A stretch of 38,832 bases of DNA. Origin: Pseudorhodobacter antarcticus (GTDB lineage Bacteria; Pseudomonadota; Alphaproteobacteria; Rhodobacterales; Rhodobacteraceae). The stretch lies in the NCBI RefSeq assembly GCF_900110135.1, contig NZ_FOCO01000029.1, positions 1 through 38,832 on the forward strand, read 5' to 3'. Numbering within the stretch: position 1 is the first letter of the stretch; every line of letters begins with the position of its first letter. Below, piece after piece: positions 17,472-26,304 of this stretch. The notes beneath the pieces were generated by a model. It was not told the DNA's origin, did not search any database, and saw only the letters and a program-made list of their open reading frames with translations. The translations under genes and the position numbers were made by a program.

Positions 17472-18335
17472 TTACAGGCCGTTGAGAGGCACTTTGAGAT
17501 AGCGGGTGCCGTTATCCTCGGCTTCGGGCATGTGGCCCGCGCGCATGTTGATTTGCAAGGACGGAATGATCAGGCGCGGCATGGCCAGTGTGGCATCGCG
17601 GGCATCGCGCATGGCGATAAACGCGCCCTTGGATTTGCCCGCGCCGATGTGGATGTTCAGCGCTTTTTGCGCGCCCACGGTGGTTTCCCACGCGAAATCG
17701 TCACGCCCTGGCGCCTTATAATCATGGCCAACAAAAATACGGGTGGCATCGGGCAAGGCCAGAATTCTTTGCACGGAATCGTACAGGTTGGCGGAGGAGC
17801 CGCCTGGAAAATCACAGCGCGCTGTGCCAAAATCAGGCATGAACAGCGTGTCGCCGACAAAGGCCGCATCGCCCACGACATAGGTCAGGCAGGCGGGGGT
17901 ATGGCCGGGCGTGTGCATGACATCCACACGCATTTGCCCGATCATCAGGCTGTCGCCATCGGCAAAGAGTTGGTCAAACTGTGATCCGTCGCGCGCGAAC
18001 TGCGTGCCTTCGTTGAACACTTTGCCAAAGGTGTCTTGGACCACTTTGATATTCTGCCCGATGCCGATTTTGCCGCCCAGACGTTCCTGAATATAGGGGG
18101 CAGCTGACAGGTGATCGGCGTGGACATGGGTTTCGAGGATCCATTGCAGATCAAGGTCGTGGCCTTGCACATATGCCACCACCGCATCAGCGGAGCGGGT
18201 GTCGGTGCGCCCAGAGGCATAATCAAAATCCAGCACCGAATCGATGATCGCGCAGGCGATCCCATTGGGTTCGCGGGCTAGATAGGTCAGCGTATTTGTA
18301 GCCTCATCAAAAAAGGCGTGGATAAGGGGGGGCAT
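17472..18335 (-). CDS. Metallo-beta-lactamase-fold persulfide dioxygenase-like enzyme (Blh/ETHE1 type)
   Basis: The 287-residue protein has the HxHxDH zinc/iron motif ETHVHADHL (H70, H72, D74, H75), a later metal histidine in HTPGHTPACL, the bridging Asp in GDTLFMPDFGTARCD and the final metal histidine in FVGHDYKAP. GTARCDFPGG is characteristic of ETHE1/Blh persulfide dioxygenases, which oxidise glutathione persulfide to sulfite. I start at the ATG at 18335, preceded by AGAGG; the frame is open further upstream but without family similarity. It leads an operon with the PmpA/PmpB-like transporter and a DUF442 protein. No BigR/SqrR regulator gene is in the window. Confidence 0.88.
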   Translation of the reverse strand: MPPLIHAFFDEATNTLTYLAREPNGIACAIIDSVLDFDYASGRTDTRSADAVVAYVQGHDLDLQWILETHVHADHLSAAPYIQERLGGKIGIGQNIKVVQDTFGKVFNEGTQFARDGSQFDQLFADGDSLMIGQMRVDVMHTPGHTPACLTYVVGDAAFVGDTLFMPDFGTARCDFPGGSSANLYDSVQRILALPDATRIFVGHDYKAPGRDDFAWETTVGAQKALNIHIGAGKSKGAFIAMRDARDATLAMPRLIIPSLQINMRAGHMPEAEDNGTRYLKVPLNGL

Positions 18336-18377
18336 GGCAACCTCTTGTTTGGCGATGTCTGGCTTATCATATAGCAG

Positions 18378-18410
18378 GTGTTTTTCATATTGCAAGTTTT
18401 GAATATATAG
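18378..18410. promoter_or_regulatory. Possible BigR/SqrR-type operator upstream of the sulfur operon
   Basis: The imperfect palindrome ATATTGCAAGTTTTGAATAT (18390-18409) stands out as AT-rich in GC-rich surroundings, directly upstream of the operon. Sulfide-responsive ArsR-type repressors (BigR, SqrR) bind AT-rich dyads of ATTC-n-GAAT type in such places. This is inference from location and shape. Confidence 0.4.
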
Positions 18411-18567
18411 TAGAGGGCCAATCAGATTGATATGGGTCAAGGCCATGCGCAAAAGGGGGTGATAGGGTATTAAGCGGCTCGCCTCGCCGCAGTTGCCTGT
18501 ACCTCGTTTTACCGTGATTCCGCGGCTGTATCGAACACCTGTTATTGGCTTTGAAAGGACGACACCG

Positions 18568-18765
18568 ATGGATGACCCTATCAAGACACATACCACAAAC
18601 GCGGCAACCGCCACGGCGGCCAATTCGCCTGCCGCCCCGTTGACAGGTCTGTTTGATGAGATGCAAGGGCTGATGGCCTTGATGCCGGGGGCGGCGCTGT
18701 CAGCGCAAAAGCCGCTGCTGACGGATGATGAAATCGAAGCGATGTTTGACAACATGCCGGTTTGA
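18568..18765 (+). CDS. Small unrecognised protein
   Basis: A 65-residue protein starting MDDPIKTHTTNAATATAANS after a good AAAGGA ribosome site. The first half is low-complexity (Ala/Thr), the second half has LFDEMQGLMALMPG and PLLTDDEIEAMFDNMPV, which look like amphipathic helices. The frame extends upstream to 18493, but the ribosome site favours 18568. It stands alone between the divergent sulfur operon and the FadJ-like gene. Function unknown; codon use suggests it is real. Confidence 0.55.
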   Translation: MDDPIKTHTTNAATATAANSPAAPLTGLFDEMQGLMALMPGAALSAQKPLLTDDEIEAMFDNMPV

Positions 18766-18893
18766 ATACCGGCCTTTGGCGTGTTTTGACCCATTCGGGC
18801 GCGCATTATCCCGTTTAAGATTGCAAACCTTGGCCCCAGCACGAATAATTGGGCCAAGCGCGGGCGCGGGGCCTGCCGATTTTGGATGTTTCC

Positions 18894-20738
18894 ATGCAAA
18901 TTGCGCATTCGCCCAGCGAAACCGGACCATTTGTAACGCTTGAGCCGCGCGGTGCGGCCTTGGTTTTGTGGATCGACAATCCGCCCGTCAACGCGCTGGG
19001 CCATGGTCTGCGTGCGGGGTTGGCGGCAGGGATTGCTTATGCCAATGCGACCGCGCCTGTGCGGGCAGTGGTTTTGCTGGCGCGCGGGCGGACCTTTTGC
19101 GCAGGGGCTGATATTGCGGAATTTGGCAAACCGTTACAGGTGCCCGCATTGTCGGATTTGTGTGATGTGATTGAGGCGAGCGCCAAGCCGGTGATTGCGG
19201 GCTTGCATGGCACAGCACTGGGTGGCGGGTTGGAATTGGCGCTGGCGGCGCATGGGCGTGTGGCACTGGCCGATGCGCGGGTCGGGCTGCCGGAGGTTGG
19301 TTTGGGGATTTTGCCGGGTGCGGGGGGCACACAACGCTTGCCGCGCTTGATTGGCGCGGAACAGGCCTTGCGGCTGATGATTTCGGGAAAGGTCATTCCG
19401 GCGGTGGAGGGGTTGGCCTTGGGCCTGCTGGACAATGTTGTTGAGCAGAATTTAGAGGCTGCGGCCATTGCGATGGCGCTGCACATGACCGCTGCGGGTC
19501 GCCCTGTACCCACGCGGGATCGCCGCGATGGGATGCGCGACCCCAAGGCATATTTCGCGGCCGTGGCGACTGCGCGGCGGGCGCAGGCGGATGGGCCGTT
19601 GCCGGGACCCAAACGCATTATTGATTGCGTAGAGGCGGCGTATCTGCTGCCCTTTGACCAAGGCCTTGCGTTTGAGCGCGCCGCGTTTGACGGGTTGGTC
19701 ATGTCGCCGCAGGCCGTGGCGCTGCGCCATGTGTTCTTTGCGGAACGCCGCGCGGGCCGGATGCCGGGCGCAAAAGCCAAGGCCAACCTTGTGGCGCAAG
19801 TGTCCGTGCTTGGGTCGGGGCCTGATGCGGTCATGTTGACGCGGGGCTTGCTGCGCGCTGGGTATAACGTGGCTTTGGTGGACCGCAACGCAACCGCGCT
19901 TACCGACGGGTTGGAGGCGATTGCCCTTGGTTTGGGCGCAGATCTGGCAGCGGGGCAGTTAAGCCAAGCCGCCCATGATACGCAGTGGGATTTGTTGGTG
20001 CCTGCCTTGCCGGGCGGGGATGGCGATGCCGCTGATATTTTGTTTGTGACCGGCGCTTATCGGTTGGCAGGCGCGCAGGTGCCCAGTGTTTCGGTCAAGG
20101 CTGGTGCGCCGATTGTCACGATAGGGCGGGTTGGGGATGGGGGCAGCCGGGCGCTGGGGCTGGTGTTGCCGCCCCCCACCCGCAACGGCGCGTTGGCCGA
20201 AATTTTGGTCACCCAAGGCACGCAGGATGAGGCGATTGCAACGGTGCTGGGTGTTTTGCAGCGGATGGGGCGGCTGGTGGTGCAAGGGCAGGGCGCAGGC
20301 CTGACGGCGGGTTTGGCCCAAGCGTTAAGCGGTGCGATGGATTGGTTAGAGGCGGGGCCCGGCGGGCAGGCCGTGATCGACCTGATGGCGCGTTGGGGCA
20401 TGGCGCAAGACAGTGATCTGAGCAAGTCACAAGCGCTAGACTTGTTTCAGGGTGATGCGGCGCCGGTGTTGGGGGCGCTGGCCAATGCTGGATTGCGGCT
20501 GATTGGCGCGGACAAAGCGCTGCGTCCGTCTGACATTGATTTGGCGATGATCACGGGATTGGGATTTCCGCGCTGGGGTGGTGGGCCGATGTTGTGGGCG
20601 CAAGAGCGCGGGCTGTTGGTGCTGCGCGATGATTTACACCGCTGGGCGGGTGATGATCCGACGCTGTGGACGCCTGCACCATTGTTGGATGATCTGATCC
20701 GGCAAGGGATTTCGCTGGCCGATCTGAACGACGCTTAA
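18894..20738 (+). CDS. FadJ/FadB-like multifunctional protein: enoyl-CoA hydratase with degenerate 3-hydroxyacyl-CoA dehydrogenase
   Basis: The 614-residue protein has an N-terminal crotonase domain (about 1-190) with the oxyanion-hole segments RTFCAGADIAEFG and GTALGGGLELALA and both catalytic glutamates (GLELA, GLPEVGLG). A linker follows, then a 3-hydroxyacyl-CoA dehydrogenase domain beginning VSVLGSGPDAVMLTRGLL, whose nucleotide-binding glycines are reduced. Where FadB has GMHFFNPVHM with catalytic His, this protein has GLVLPPPTRN, and the usual FVVNR asparagine is missing. The hydratase should work; the dehydrogenase probably does not. The C-terminal helical domain (SDIDLAMITGLGFPRWGGGP) is normal. 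I chose the ATG at 18894; an upstream TTG at 18849 is less likely. No thiolase gene is adjacent. Confidence 0.85.
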   Translation: MQIAHSPSETGPFVTLEPRGAALVLWIDNPPVNALGHGLRAGLAAGIAYANATAPVRAVVLLARGRTFCAGADIAEFGKPLQVPALSDLCDVIEASAKPVIAGLHGTALGGGLELALAAHGRVALADARVGLPEVGLGILPGAGGTQRLPRLIGAEQALRLMISGKVIPAVEGLALGLLDNVVEQNLEAAAIAMALHMTAAGRPVPTRDRRDGMRDPKAYFAAVATARRAQADGPLPGPKRIIDCVEAAYLLPFDQGLAFERAAFDGLVMSPQAVALRHVFFAERRAGRMPGAKAKANLVAQVSVLGSGPDAVMLTRGLLRAGYNVALVDRNATALTDGLEAIALGLGADLAAGQLSQAAHDTQWDLLVPALPGGDGDAADILFVTGAYRLAGAQVPSVSVKAGAPIVTIGRVGDGGSRALGLVLPPPTRNGALAEILVTQGTQDEAIATVLGVLQRMGRLVVQGQGAGLTAGLAQALSGAMDWLEAGPGGQAVIDLMARWGMAQDSDLSKSQALDLFQGDAAPVLGALANAGLRLIGADKALRPSDIDLAMITGLGFPRWGGGPMLWAQERGLLVLRDDLHRWAGDDPTLWTPAPLLDDLIRQGISLADLNDA

Positions 20739-20950
20739 CCCAGCACGATGCCCACGACGACCAGCATCAACCCCAAGGCAGACACACCCAGCGCAGCCAT
20801 GTTATAGGCGACCACTTTTTGCAGGCTGGCGCGGTTTTCATCCTCCGACAAGCCGGAATTGCGGGCACGCAAGGCCAGCAGAACGCAGTAACCCAATCCC
20901 GCCACGCCCAGCAGCGATATGGCAGCGCCGATCCAGATCAAGATGTCCAT
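20735..20950 (-). CDS. Small two-helix membrane protein
   Basis: The 71-residue protein has two hydrophobic segments, IWIGAAISLLGVAGLGYCVL at the N-terminus and MAALGVSALGLMLVVVGIVL at the C-terminus, joined by a polar loop (RARNSGLSEDENRASLQK). It has the look of a conserved small inner-membrane protein of Rhodobacterales. Its stop overlaps the stop of the convergent FadJ-like gene. AGGGG precedes the ATG at a suitable distance. Function unknown. Confidence 0.72.
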   Translation of the reverse strand: MDILIWIGAAISLLGVAGLGYCVLLALRARNSGLSEDENRASLQKVVAYNMAALGVSALGLMLVVVGIVLG

Positions 20951-21153
20951 TCGATTACCCCTTTGCAAACCACGCTTTTGCCTAGCGCGTAGCGGAGCGT
21001 GTTGCATCTGGCAAGGGCGCGGCCCTGTGTTGGTCTGCAAATAGCTGCTTGGACGCTGGATTTATCTGCGTCAGGGACTGTTTTTGAAAAGGGACGCTTG
21101 AACAGCGCCCCTCTGCCGGGCTAGGAAAAGGTTCCCCTATGCATGAGGCAAAG

Positions 21154-21408
21154 ATGAGCGATCCCATCGACCAATATTCCGTCACCGCCGACGAGCTGCG
21201 CGCGTTCATTGAACGGCTGGAGCAGTTGGACGCCGAAAAGCGTGACCTTGCCGAACAGCAAAAAGAGCTTATGGCAGAGGCCAAAGGCCGGGGCTATGAC
21301 ACCAAGGTGTTGCGCAAAGTTGTGGCGCTGCGCAAGCGCAAGCCCGACGACATTGCCGAAGAAGAAGCGGTTTTGGAATTGTACAAAACCGCACTGGGTA
21401 TGCAGTAA
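21154..21408 (+). CDS. gapR: GapR family nucleoid-associated protein (DUF2312)
   Basis: The 84-residue protein is almost entirely coiled coil. It shows the family pattern VTADELRAFIERLEQLDAEK, then AEAKGRGYDTKVLRKVVALR and an EEEAVLELYKTALG tail, matching Caulobacter GapR. GapR forms a dimer of dimers that clamps overtwisted AT-rich DNA ahead of replication and transcription and helps topoisomerases. I chose the ATG at 21154 with GAGG before it; an ATG at 21139 is also preceded by AAGG. It is monocistronic. Confidence 0.92.
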   Translation: MSDPIDQYSVTADELRAFIERLEQLDAEKRDLAEQQKELMAEAKGRGYDTKVLRKVVALRKRKPDDIAEEEAVLELYKTALGMQ

Positions 21409-21433
21409 GCCTGCGTGCGGGGTGAGGCCCCTT

Positions 21434-22306
21434 TTAGGGACTTAGAAAACTCACCCCGTCCATCGCGATAATGCGTGCCACGTCTTGGTCATAAGCATCG
21501 GTCATGCGGGCGACCAATTCTTCGGACCAGCCATCCATTTCGATGGTGACGTCGATTTGGTCTGCTTGTGCAAACTTATCCAGAAACGCGGATACCACAC
21601 GGCGGCGTTGCCCTGCATTTTGGGGTGGATGTGTTGCCATGTACGATGCCATGCGCTGCATCCCATCGGCTGTCATGATCGAAGCGAGCAGATCATCGGT
21701 ATCGACAAGGGTGATGTCATCACTGTGGCCAGATACGGCTTGCAACACTTCCGGCCATAAAAGCGGCGTATCTTCATCACACCAAACGGTGATAGCCACA
21801 TCTGGGTTGATGGTGCGCAGCGCTTCAATCAATGTGGACCAGCGCAGGGTTTCCACCTCCACCCCGTCCATAAACTCTTCATACGCGCGGCCGTGCTGTT
21901 TTTGGAATACGGCGGGGACAAAGGTGGCGGGGTTGCGGATGGCGATGAAAAATTCTGTTTCCGCATTGGGGAATATTTTGCAAAAGGCGGCCATGCGTTC
22001 CGCGCCGGAACTGTAGATGCCGCGCCGCACAGCGCCTTGAGCATAGCCCAGAAAGTTGTCCCACGACAGGATCAGCCGGTCCACATCGGTTTCAGAGATG
22101 ATTTGTTCCAGCACCATTGCTTGGGTTTCAGGGGGTGCTGGCTGGCCTTTCAGGGTCATGGCCGTATCGCGCAGCAACGTGCGGTATTTGGCAGGGCCGG
22201 GCACGATGATGCCTTCCTCTGCCAGCAAACCGCGATTTTTCAAAAGGCAGCGCAGCAGCCGCTCTTCATCCGTGCAATGGGCGCCGAGGTGGTAAACAAT
22301 GCGCAT
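21434..22306 (-). CDS. Unrecognised protein, distantly sulfotransferase-like in layout
   Basis: The 290-residue protein begins MRIVYHLGAHCTDEERLLRC, a first strand followed by a loop as in nucleotide-binding folds of sulfotransferase-like proteins. It has further strands at DRLILSWDNFLG and TEFFIAIRNPATFVPAVFQK, where RNPATF resembles the RNP-type PAPS contact of sulfotransferases. The canonical P-loop (KxGTS-like) is absent, so the assignment is weak. The start at 22306 has a GGAAGG ribosome site. It lies alone, between gapR and a transporter gene transcribed away from it. Confidence 0.6.
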   Translation of the reverse strand: MRIVYHLGAHCTDEERLLRCLLKNRGLLAEEGIIVPGPAKYRTLLRDTAMTLKGQPAPPETQAMVLEQIISETDVDRLILSWDNFLGYAQGAVRRGIYSSGAERMAAFCKIFPNAETEFFIAIRNPATFVPAVFQKQHGRAYEEFMDGVEVETLRWSTLIEALRTINPDVAITVWCDEDTPLLWPEVLQAVSGHSDDITLVDTDDLLASIMTADGMQRMASYMATHPPQNAGQRRRVVSAFLDKFAQADQIDVTIEMDGWSEELVARMTDAYDQDVARIIAMDGVSFLSP

Positions 22307-22414
22307 TAAGGCCTTCCGCTGTGGATAGTGGGGCCGCAGGCGCGCTGCGGCCATTTGGCGAGACTATACTTGCTTTTCTGGACAGTTAAACCGCTTTCCT
22401 GTACCGAGTGGTTC

Positions 22415-24094
22415 ATGACCAAGCAAAACACTCAACATCCTCAGATGGGCCGCCCGTTGGCCTATCATATGCGCAGACTGGTGCCCGATGTTTGGTCGCT
22501 GGGGGCTGGGTTGATTGCGCTGTTGGTGTTGGCCCCGGTGGCTAGTGTGATTTGGCTGGCGTTTCACCCGGTGGAAAACATTTGGCCGCATTTGATATCG
22601 ACGGTGTTGCCGCGTTATTTGGGCAATACGTTGTATTTGATGCTGGGGGTTGGGGTTTTGACGGCCTTGGTGGGGACGGGGGCCGCGTGGTTGGTGTCGA
22701 TGTACCGATTTGCGGGCAGCCGTTGGCTGGATTACGCGCTGCTGTTTCCATTGGCAATTCCGGGCTATGTCGGGGCCTATGCGTTGGTTGATTTCTTTGA
22801 TTATTCGGGCGTGGTGCAAACGGCGTTGCGGGCTGGTTTTGGCTGGACGGATGCGCGCGATTACTGGTTTCCGGGCGTGCGCACGCGGGAAATGGCGGTG
22901 CTGGTGCTTTCAGCGGCCTTGTACCCTTATGTTTACCTGCTGGCGCGGGCTGCGTTCCGCGAGCAATCCAATTGCACCTATGAGGTGGCGCGCGCGCTGG
23001 GCACCGGACCTTGGGCGATGTTTTGGCGGGTGGGGTTGCCACTGGCGCGGCCTGCCATTGCGATGGGCGTGGCGCTGGCCCTGATGGAAACGGTGGCCGA
23101 TTTTGGCACGGTGGACCATTTTGGGGTACAGACCCTGACCACAGGGATTTTTTCGGTCTGGTTAAGCGGTGGCAACGCCGGGGGGGCGGCGCAGATATCG
23201 CTGGTCATTCTTGCGCTGGTCGTGATGCTGTTGGGGGTGGAGCGGGTGAGCCGCCGCAACGCCCGGTTTCACGGCATGTCGCGGGCCTCGCGTCCCCTTG
23301 CCCCGCAGCAATTGACGGGGCCAAAGGGTTGGGCTGCGACTTTTGCGTGTTTGATCCCGTTTGGGGTTGGGTTTGTGTTGCCAGTGTCTGTGATGCTGGG
23401 GCACGCGGTCAAAAAGCCTGATGCTTGGGTGTCGCCGGGGCTGTTGGGCGCGTTGGGCAATACGATTGTGGTGGGCGGTGTGGCCGCGGTGTTGACCGTG
23501 GGGGGCGCGCTGTTTTTGGTGTATGGCGTGCGGATGGCGCGGCGCGGTGTGCCGCGATTGGTGTTGCCGTTGACGTCTGTGGGTTATGCTGCCCCAGGCA
23601 CAGTGCTTGCGGTGGGCGTGTTGATTCCGCTGGCCGCTATGGACCATCATTTGGCAGACGGGATTTTGGGGCTGACAGGGTATGACCCTGGATTGGTGAT
23701 GACAGGCACAGCGTTTGCACTGGTGCTGGCCTATATGGTGCGTTTTTTTGGCATTGCGCAGGGGGCGGTGGATGCCGCGTTTGGGCGGGTATCACCGTCC
23801 CTGCCAATGGCCGCGCGGTCGCTGGGGCGGGGCCCGAGTGGCACGCTGCGCGAGGTGTATTTGCCCTTGATGCGCGGGTCGGTTGCCACGGCGCTTTTGG
23901 TGGTGTTTGTGGATTGCGTGAAAGAGTTGCCTGCAACCTTGCTGTTGCGCCCTTTTAATTACAACACACTCGCCACCCGGGTGTATGAGCAGGCAAGCCT
24001 TGAACGCTTGGGCGATGCAGCGCCGGCGGCGTTGCTGGTGATGCTGGTGGGGTTGGCGGCGGTTTGGGTCATGGCGCATACCAACCGCGCATGA
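22415..24094 (+). CDS. Iron-type ABC transporter permease (FbpB/SfuB-like)
   Basis: The 559-residue protein has about twelve membrane helices in two homologous halves. Each half carries an EAA-type coupling loop: EVARALGTGPWAMFWRVGLP and MAARSLGRGPSGTLREVYLP. This double-length layout is typical of ferric-iron permeases FbpB/SfuB/FutB, which form the whole channel in one chain. The end (CVKELPATLLLRPFNYNTLA) also matches that family. The periplasmic binding protein and ATPase genes are not adjacent, so its partners are encoded elsewhere. The start at 22415 fits the domain start; an ATG at 22445 is an alternative. Confidence 0.87.
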   Translation: MTKQNTQHPQMGRPLAYHMRRLVPDVWSLGAGLIALLVLAPVASVIWLAFHPVENIWPHLISTVLPRYLGNTLYLMLGVGVLTALVGTGAAWLVSMYRFAGSRWLDYALLFPLAIPGYVGAYALVDFFDYSGVVQTALRAGFGWTDARDYWFPGVRTREMAVLVLSAALYPYVYLLARAAFREQSNCTYEVARALGTGPWAMFWRVGLPLARPAIAMGVALALMETVADFGTVDHFGVQTLTTGIFSVWLSGGNAGGAAQISLVILALVVMLLGVERVSRRNARFHGMSRASRPLAPQQLTGPKGWAATFACLIPFGVGFVLPVSVMLGHAVKKPDAWVSPGLLGALGNTIVVGGVAAVLTVGGALFLVYGVRMARRGVPRLVLPLTSVGYAAPGTVLAVGVLIPLAAMDHHLADGILGLTGYDPGLVMTGTAFALVLAYMVRFFGIAQGAVDAAFGRVSPSLPMAARSLGRGPSGTLREVYLPLMRGSVATALLVVFVDCVKELPATLLLRPFNYNTLATRVYEQASLERLGDAAPAALLVMLVGLAAVWVMAHTNRA

Positions 24095-24157
24095 TTGTGC
24101 GCTTGCATATGGGCTTGTGGCGGCTAGGGTTGGGGCATGTCACCGATGAGGCCCGCC

Positions 24158-25552
24158 ATGACCGATATGCGTTTTGATCTGATTTTGTGGGGCGGGACCG
24201 TGGTGCTGCCGGACCGGATTGCGCAAGTTGATATTGGCGTAAAAGACGGCAAGATCGCGGCCATCGCGGATAGGCTGCCGCGTGGTGGTTGCGCAGAGGT
24301 TGATGCGTGCGGGCATGTGGTAGTGCCGGGCGGCGTGGACAGCCATTGCCATATCGAACAAATCTCGGGTGCGGGGTTGATGAACGCGGACACGTTTGAA
24401 ACCGCCACGCGGTCGGCAGCGATGGGGGGCACGACGACCACCGTATCGTTCGCGGCGCAGCATCCGGGGCGGATGATGGATGGGGTGGTTCGGGATTACA
24501 CGGCGTTGGCGGCGCGTGGCGCGTTGATTGACCATGCGTTTCATATGATTGTGTCCGACACCGGGAATGGCAATTTGGAACGGGACATTCCGGCGCTGAT
24601 CGCGCAGGGGCATCGGTCGATCAAGGTGTTCACCACCTATGACAAAGTGCGCCAAGATGATAAATCCATCCTTGATCTGTTGATTTTGGCGCGGGATGCG
24701 GGCGGAGTGGTCTGTTTTCACGCGGAAAACGATGGGTTGATCCGTCATGCCACGGCGGCGCTGGTGGCGGCGGGCCAGACGGGCGCGCGTTATCACGCGC
24801 AGTCGCACCCCCGCGCCGCCGAAGTGGAGGCGATTGAGCGGATGTGCCACTTTGCCGAATATACGGGCGCGCGGATTGTGATTTTCCACGTCTCCACCAC
24901 CCAAGGCGCGGATATTGTGCAGGCGGCGCAGGCGCGCGGCGTGCAGGTATTGGCCGAAACCTGCCCGCATTATCTGTTTATGACCGAGGATGTGTATGCG
25001 CGCGATGACCCCGCGCGGTTTGTCTGTTCGCCGCCGCCGCGCGCGGTGGCGGACCAAGCGGCACTGTGGGACGCGCTGGCGGAGGGCACGATTGGGATGG
25101 TCACGTCCGATCATGCACCGTACCGGATGGATGCATCGGGCAAGTTTGCGCATGGGGTGGATGCACCTTTCACCAAGATCGCCAACGGCATGCCGGGGTT
25201 GGAAACCCGGTTGCCTTTGATGTTTGACGCGATGGTAAGCCGGGGGCGGATGGGGTTGATGGCGTTTGCGCAAGTGACGGCGACGGCACCTGCGCAGGCA
25301 TTTGGGCTGGTGGGAAAAGGTGCGATTGCGCTGGGGTATGATGCGGATTTGGCGATGTGGGATCCAATGCTGCGCCACACTTATGGGGCGAATGATTTGC
25401 ATGATAATGCGGGCTATAACCCCTATCAGGGGATAAGCGTGACCGGGTTGCCCGTGACCGTCTTGTCGCGCGGGGACGTGATTGTGGCGGACCGTTGCGT
25501 GGTCGCCAAACCGGGCCGGGGGCGATGGTTGCCGATGGCCGCCCCCGGTTGA
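24158..25552 (+). CDS. Dihydropyrimidinase / D-hydantoinase family amidohydrolase
   Basis: The 464-residue enzyme has the full binuclear metal site of cyclic amidohydrolases: SHCH in GGVDSHCHIEQ, the carbamylated Lys in SIKVFTTYDK, His in CFHAEND and in IFHVSTTQG, and Asp in TSDHAPYRMD. It hydrolyses cyclic diamides such as dihydrouracil or 5-substituted hydantoins. Tyr in TYDK is consistent with the substrate-binding residue of this group. I start at ATG 24158 (GAGG six bases before), because the domain begins at once; ATG 24137 is possible. No pyd genes are adjacent. It ends convergent to the ABC permease gene, two bases apart. Confidence 0.9.
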   Translation: MTDMRFDLILWGGTVVLPDRIAQVDIGVKDGKIAAIADRLPRGGCAEVDACGHVVVPGGVDSHCHIEQISGAGLMNADTFETATRSAAMGGTTTTVSFAAQHPGRMMDGVVRDYTALAARGALIDHAFHMIVSDTGNGNLERDIPALIAQGHRSIKVFTTYDKVRQDDKSILDLLILARDAGGVVCFHAENDGLIRHATAALVAAGQTGARYHAQSHPRAAEVEAIERMCHFAEYTGARIVIFHVSTTQGADIVQAAQARGVQVLAETCPHYLFMTEDVYARDDPARFVCSPPPRAVADQAALWDALAEGTIGMVTSDHAPYRMDASGKFAHGVDAPFTKIANGMPGLETRLPLMFDAMVSRGRMGLMAFAQVTATAPAQAFGLVGKGAIALGYDADLAMWDPMLRHTYGANDLHDNAGYNPYQGISVTGLPVTVLSRGDVIVADRCVVAKPGRGRWLPMAAPG

Positions 25553-25554
25553 TT

Positions 25555-26295
25555 TTACGCGGTGTCGGACGCTTTTAGGCGCCGTTCCAGCCAGCGCACC
25601 CCGGTCGAGACGATCAGGATCAGCACCAGATATTCCAGCACCAAAATCGTATAAATCTCCAGCGGGCGGTATTCGACGACGACCAATTCGTTGGCCTTGC
25701 GGGTCAATTCCTGCATCCCGATCACCGACACCAGTGATGACATTTTCAACATGTAAACCAATTGGTTGCCTAAGGCAGGCAAGATGCGCCGGATTGCTTG
25801 GGGCAAGATGACGTAGCGCATGGTGTCGCGGTAGTTCAGGGATATGGTCTGTGCCGCCTCATACTGCCCACGCGCGATGGATTGGATGCCTGCGCGAAAA
25901 ATTTCAGCCTGAAAGGCGCTGTCGCTGAGGGCAAGCGCCAGCACGCCTGCCCAAAACACGTTCAGCGTGATGCCCGACAGTGTGGGCAGGCCGTAATAGA
26001 CCCACAAGATAAGCACCAGAATGGGGACGGCGCGCACGATTTCCACGTAAGTGCGGTTGAACATGCGCCAGCCGCGCTTGGTGGAAAGGCCGGGTAGGGC
26101 AACGAGCAGGCCCACCACCACGGAAATTGAGATCGCGGTGACCGACATCAAAATGGTGTTATAGGCCCCGCTGGCCATGAATTTGAGGTTGGTCATGCCC
26201 GTGGGCGTGGTTGGGTCCACCACATACCATCCCCAGTTGCCGGAACAGCCGGAGAGGAGGAGGGTGAAAGACAGGAGCGTGAGGATGCGAAACAT
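25555..26295 (-). CDS. Polar amino-acid ABC transporter permease (HisM/GltK type)
   Basis: The 246-residue permease belongs to the His/Glu/Gln/Arg/opine family: TILMSVTAISISVVVGLLVA, ARGQYEAAQTISLNYRDTMR and the EAA loop region YVILPQAIRRILPALGNQLV are characteristic. About five membrane helices are expected. The N-terminus reads MFRILTLLSFTLLLSGCSGN, with a lipobox-like LLSGC ahead of the first transmembrane domain. It lies downstream of its ATPase with a 9-base gap. Only one permease gene is present, so it may be a homodimer. The solute-binding gene is divergent at 27173. Confidence 0.9.
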   Translation of the reverse strand: MFRILTLLSFTLLLSGCSGNWGWYVVDPTTPTGMTNLKFMASGAYNTILMSVTAISISVVVGLLVALPGLSTKRGWRMFNRTYVEIVRAVPILVLILWVYYGLPTLSGITLNVFWAGVLALALSDSAFQAEIFRAGIQSIARGQYEAAQTISLNYRDTMRYVILPQAIRRILPALGNQLVYMLKMSSLVSVIGMQELTRKANELVVVEYRPLEIYTILVLEYLVLILIVSTGVRWLERRLKASDTA

Positions 26296-26304
26296 GGTGG
26301 CCCC

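Noticed and set aside
18335-19004. N-terminal extension of the dioxygenase-like gene
   Set aside because: The frame is open upstream but overlaps the small gene at 18568 and the start of the FadJ-like gene; the ATG at 18335 has a ribosome site and fits the family start.
24140-25402. A 420-residue open frame antisense to the hydantoinase gene
   Set aside because: Arg/His-rich shadow of a well-supported enzyme gene.
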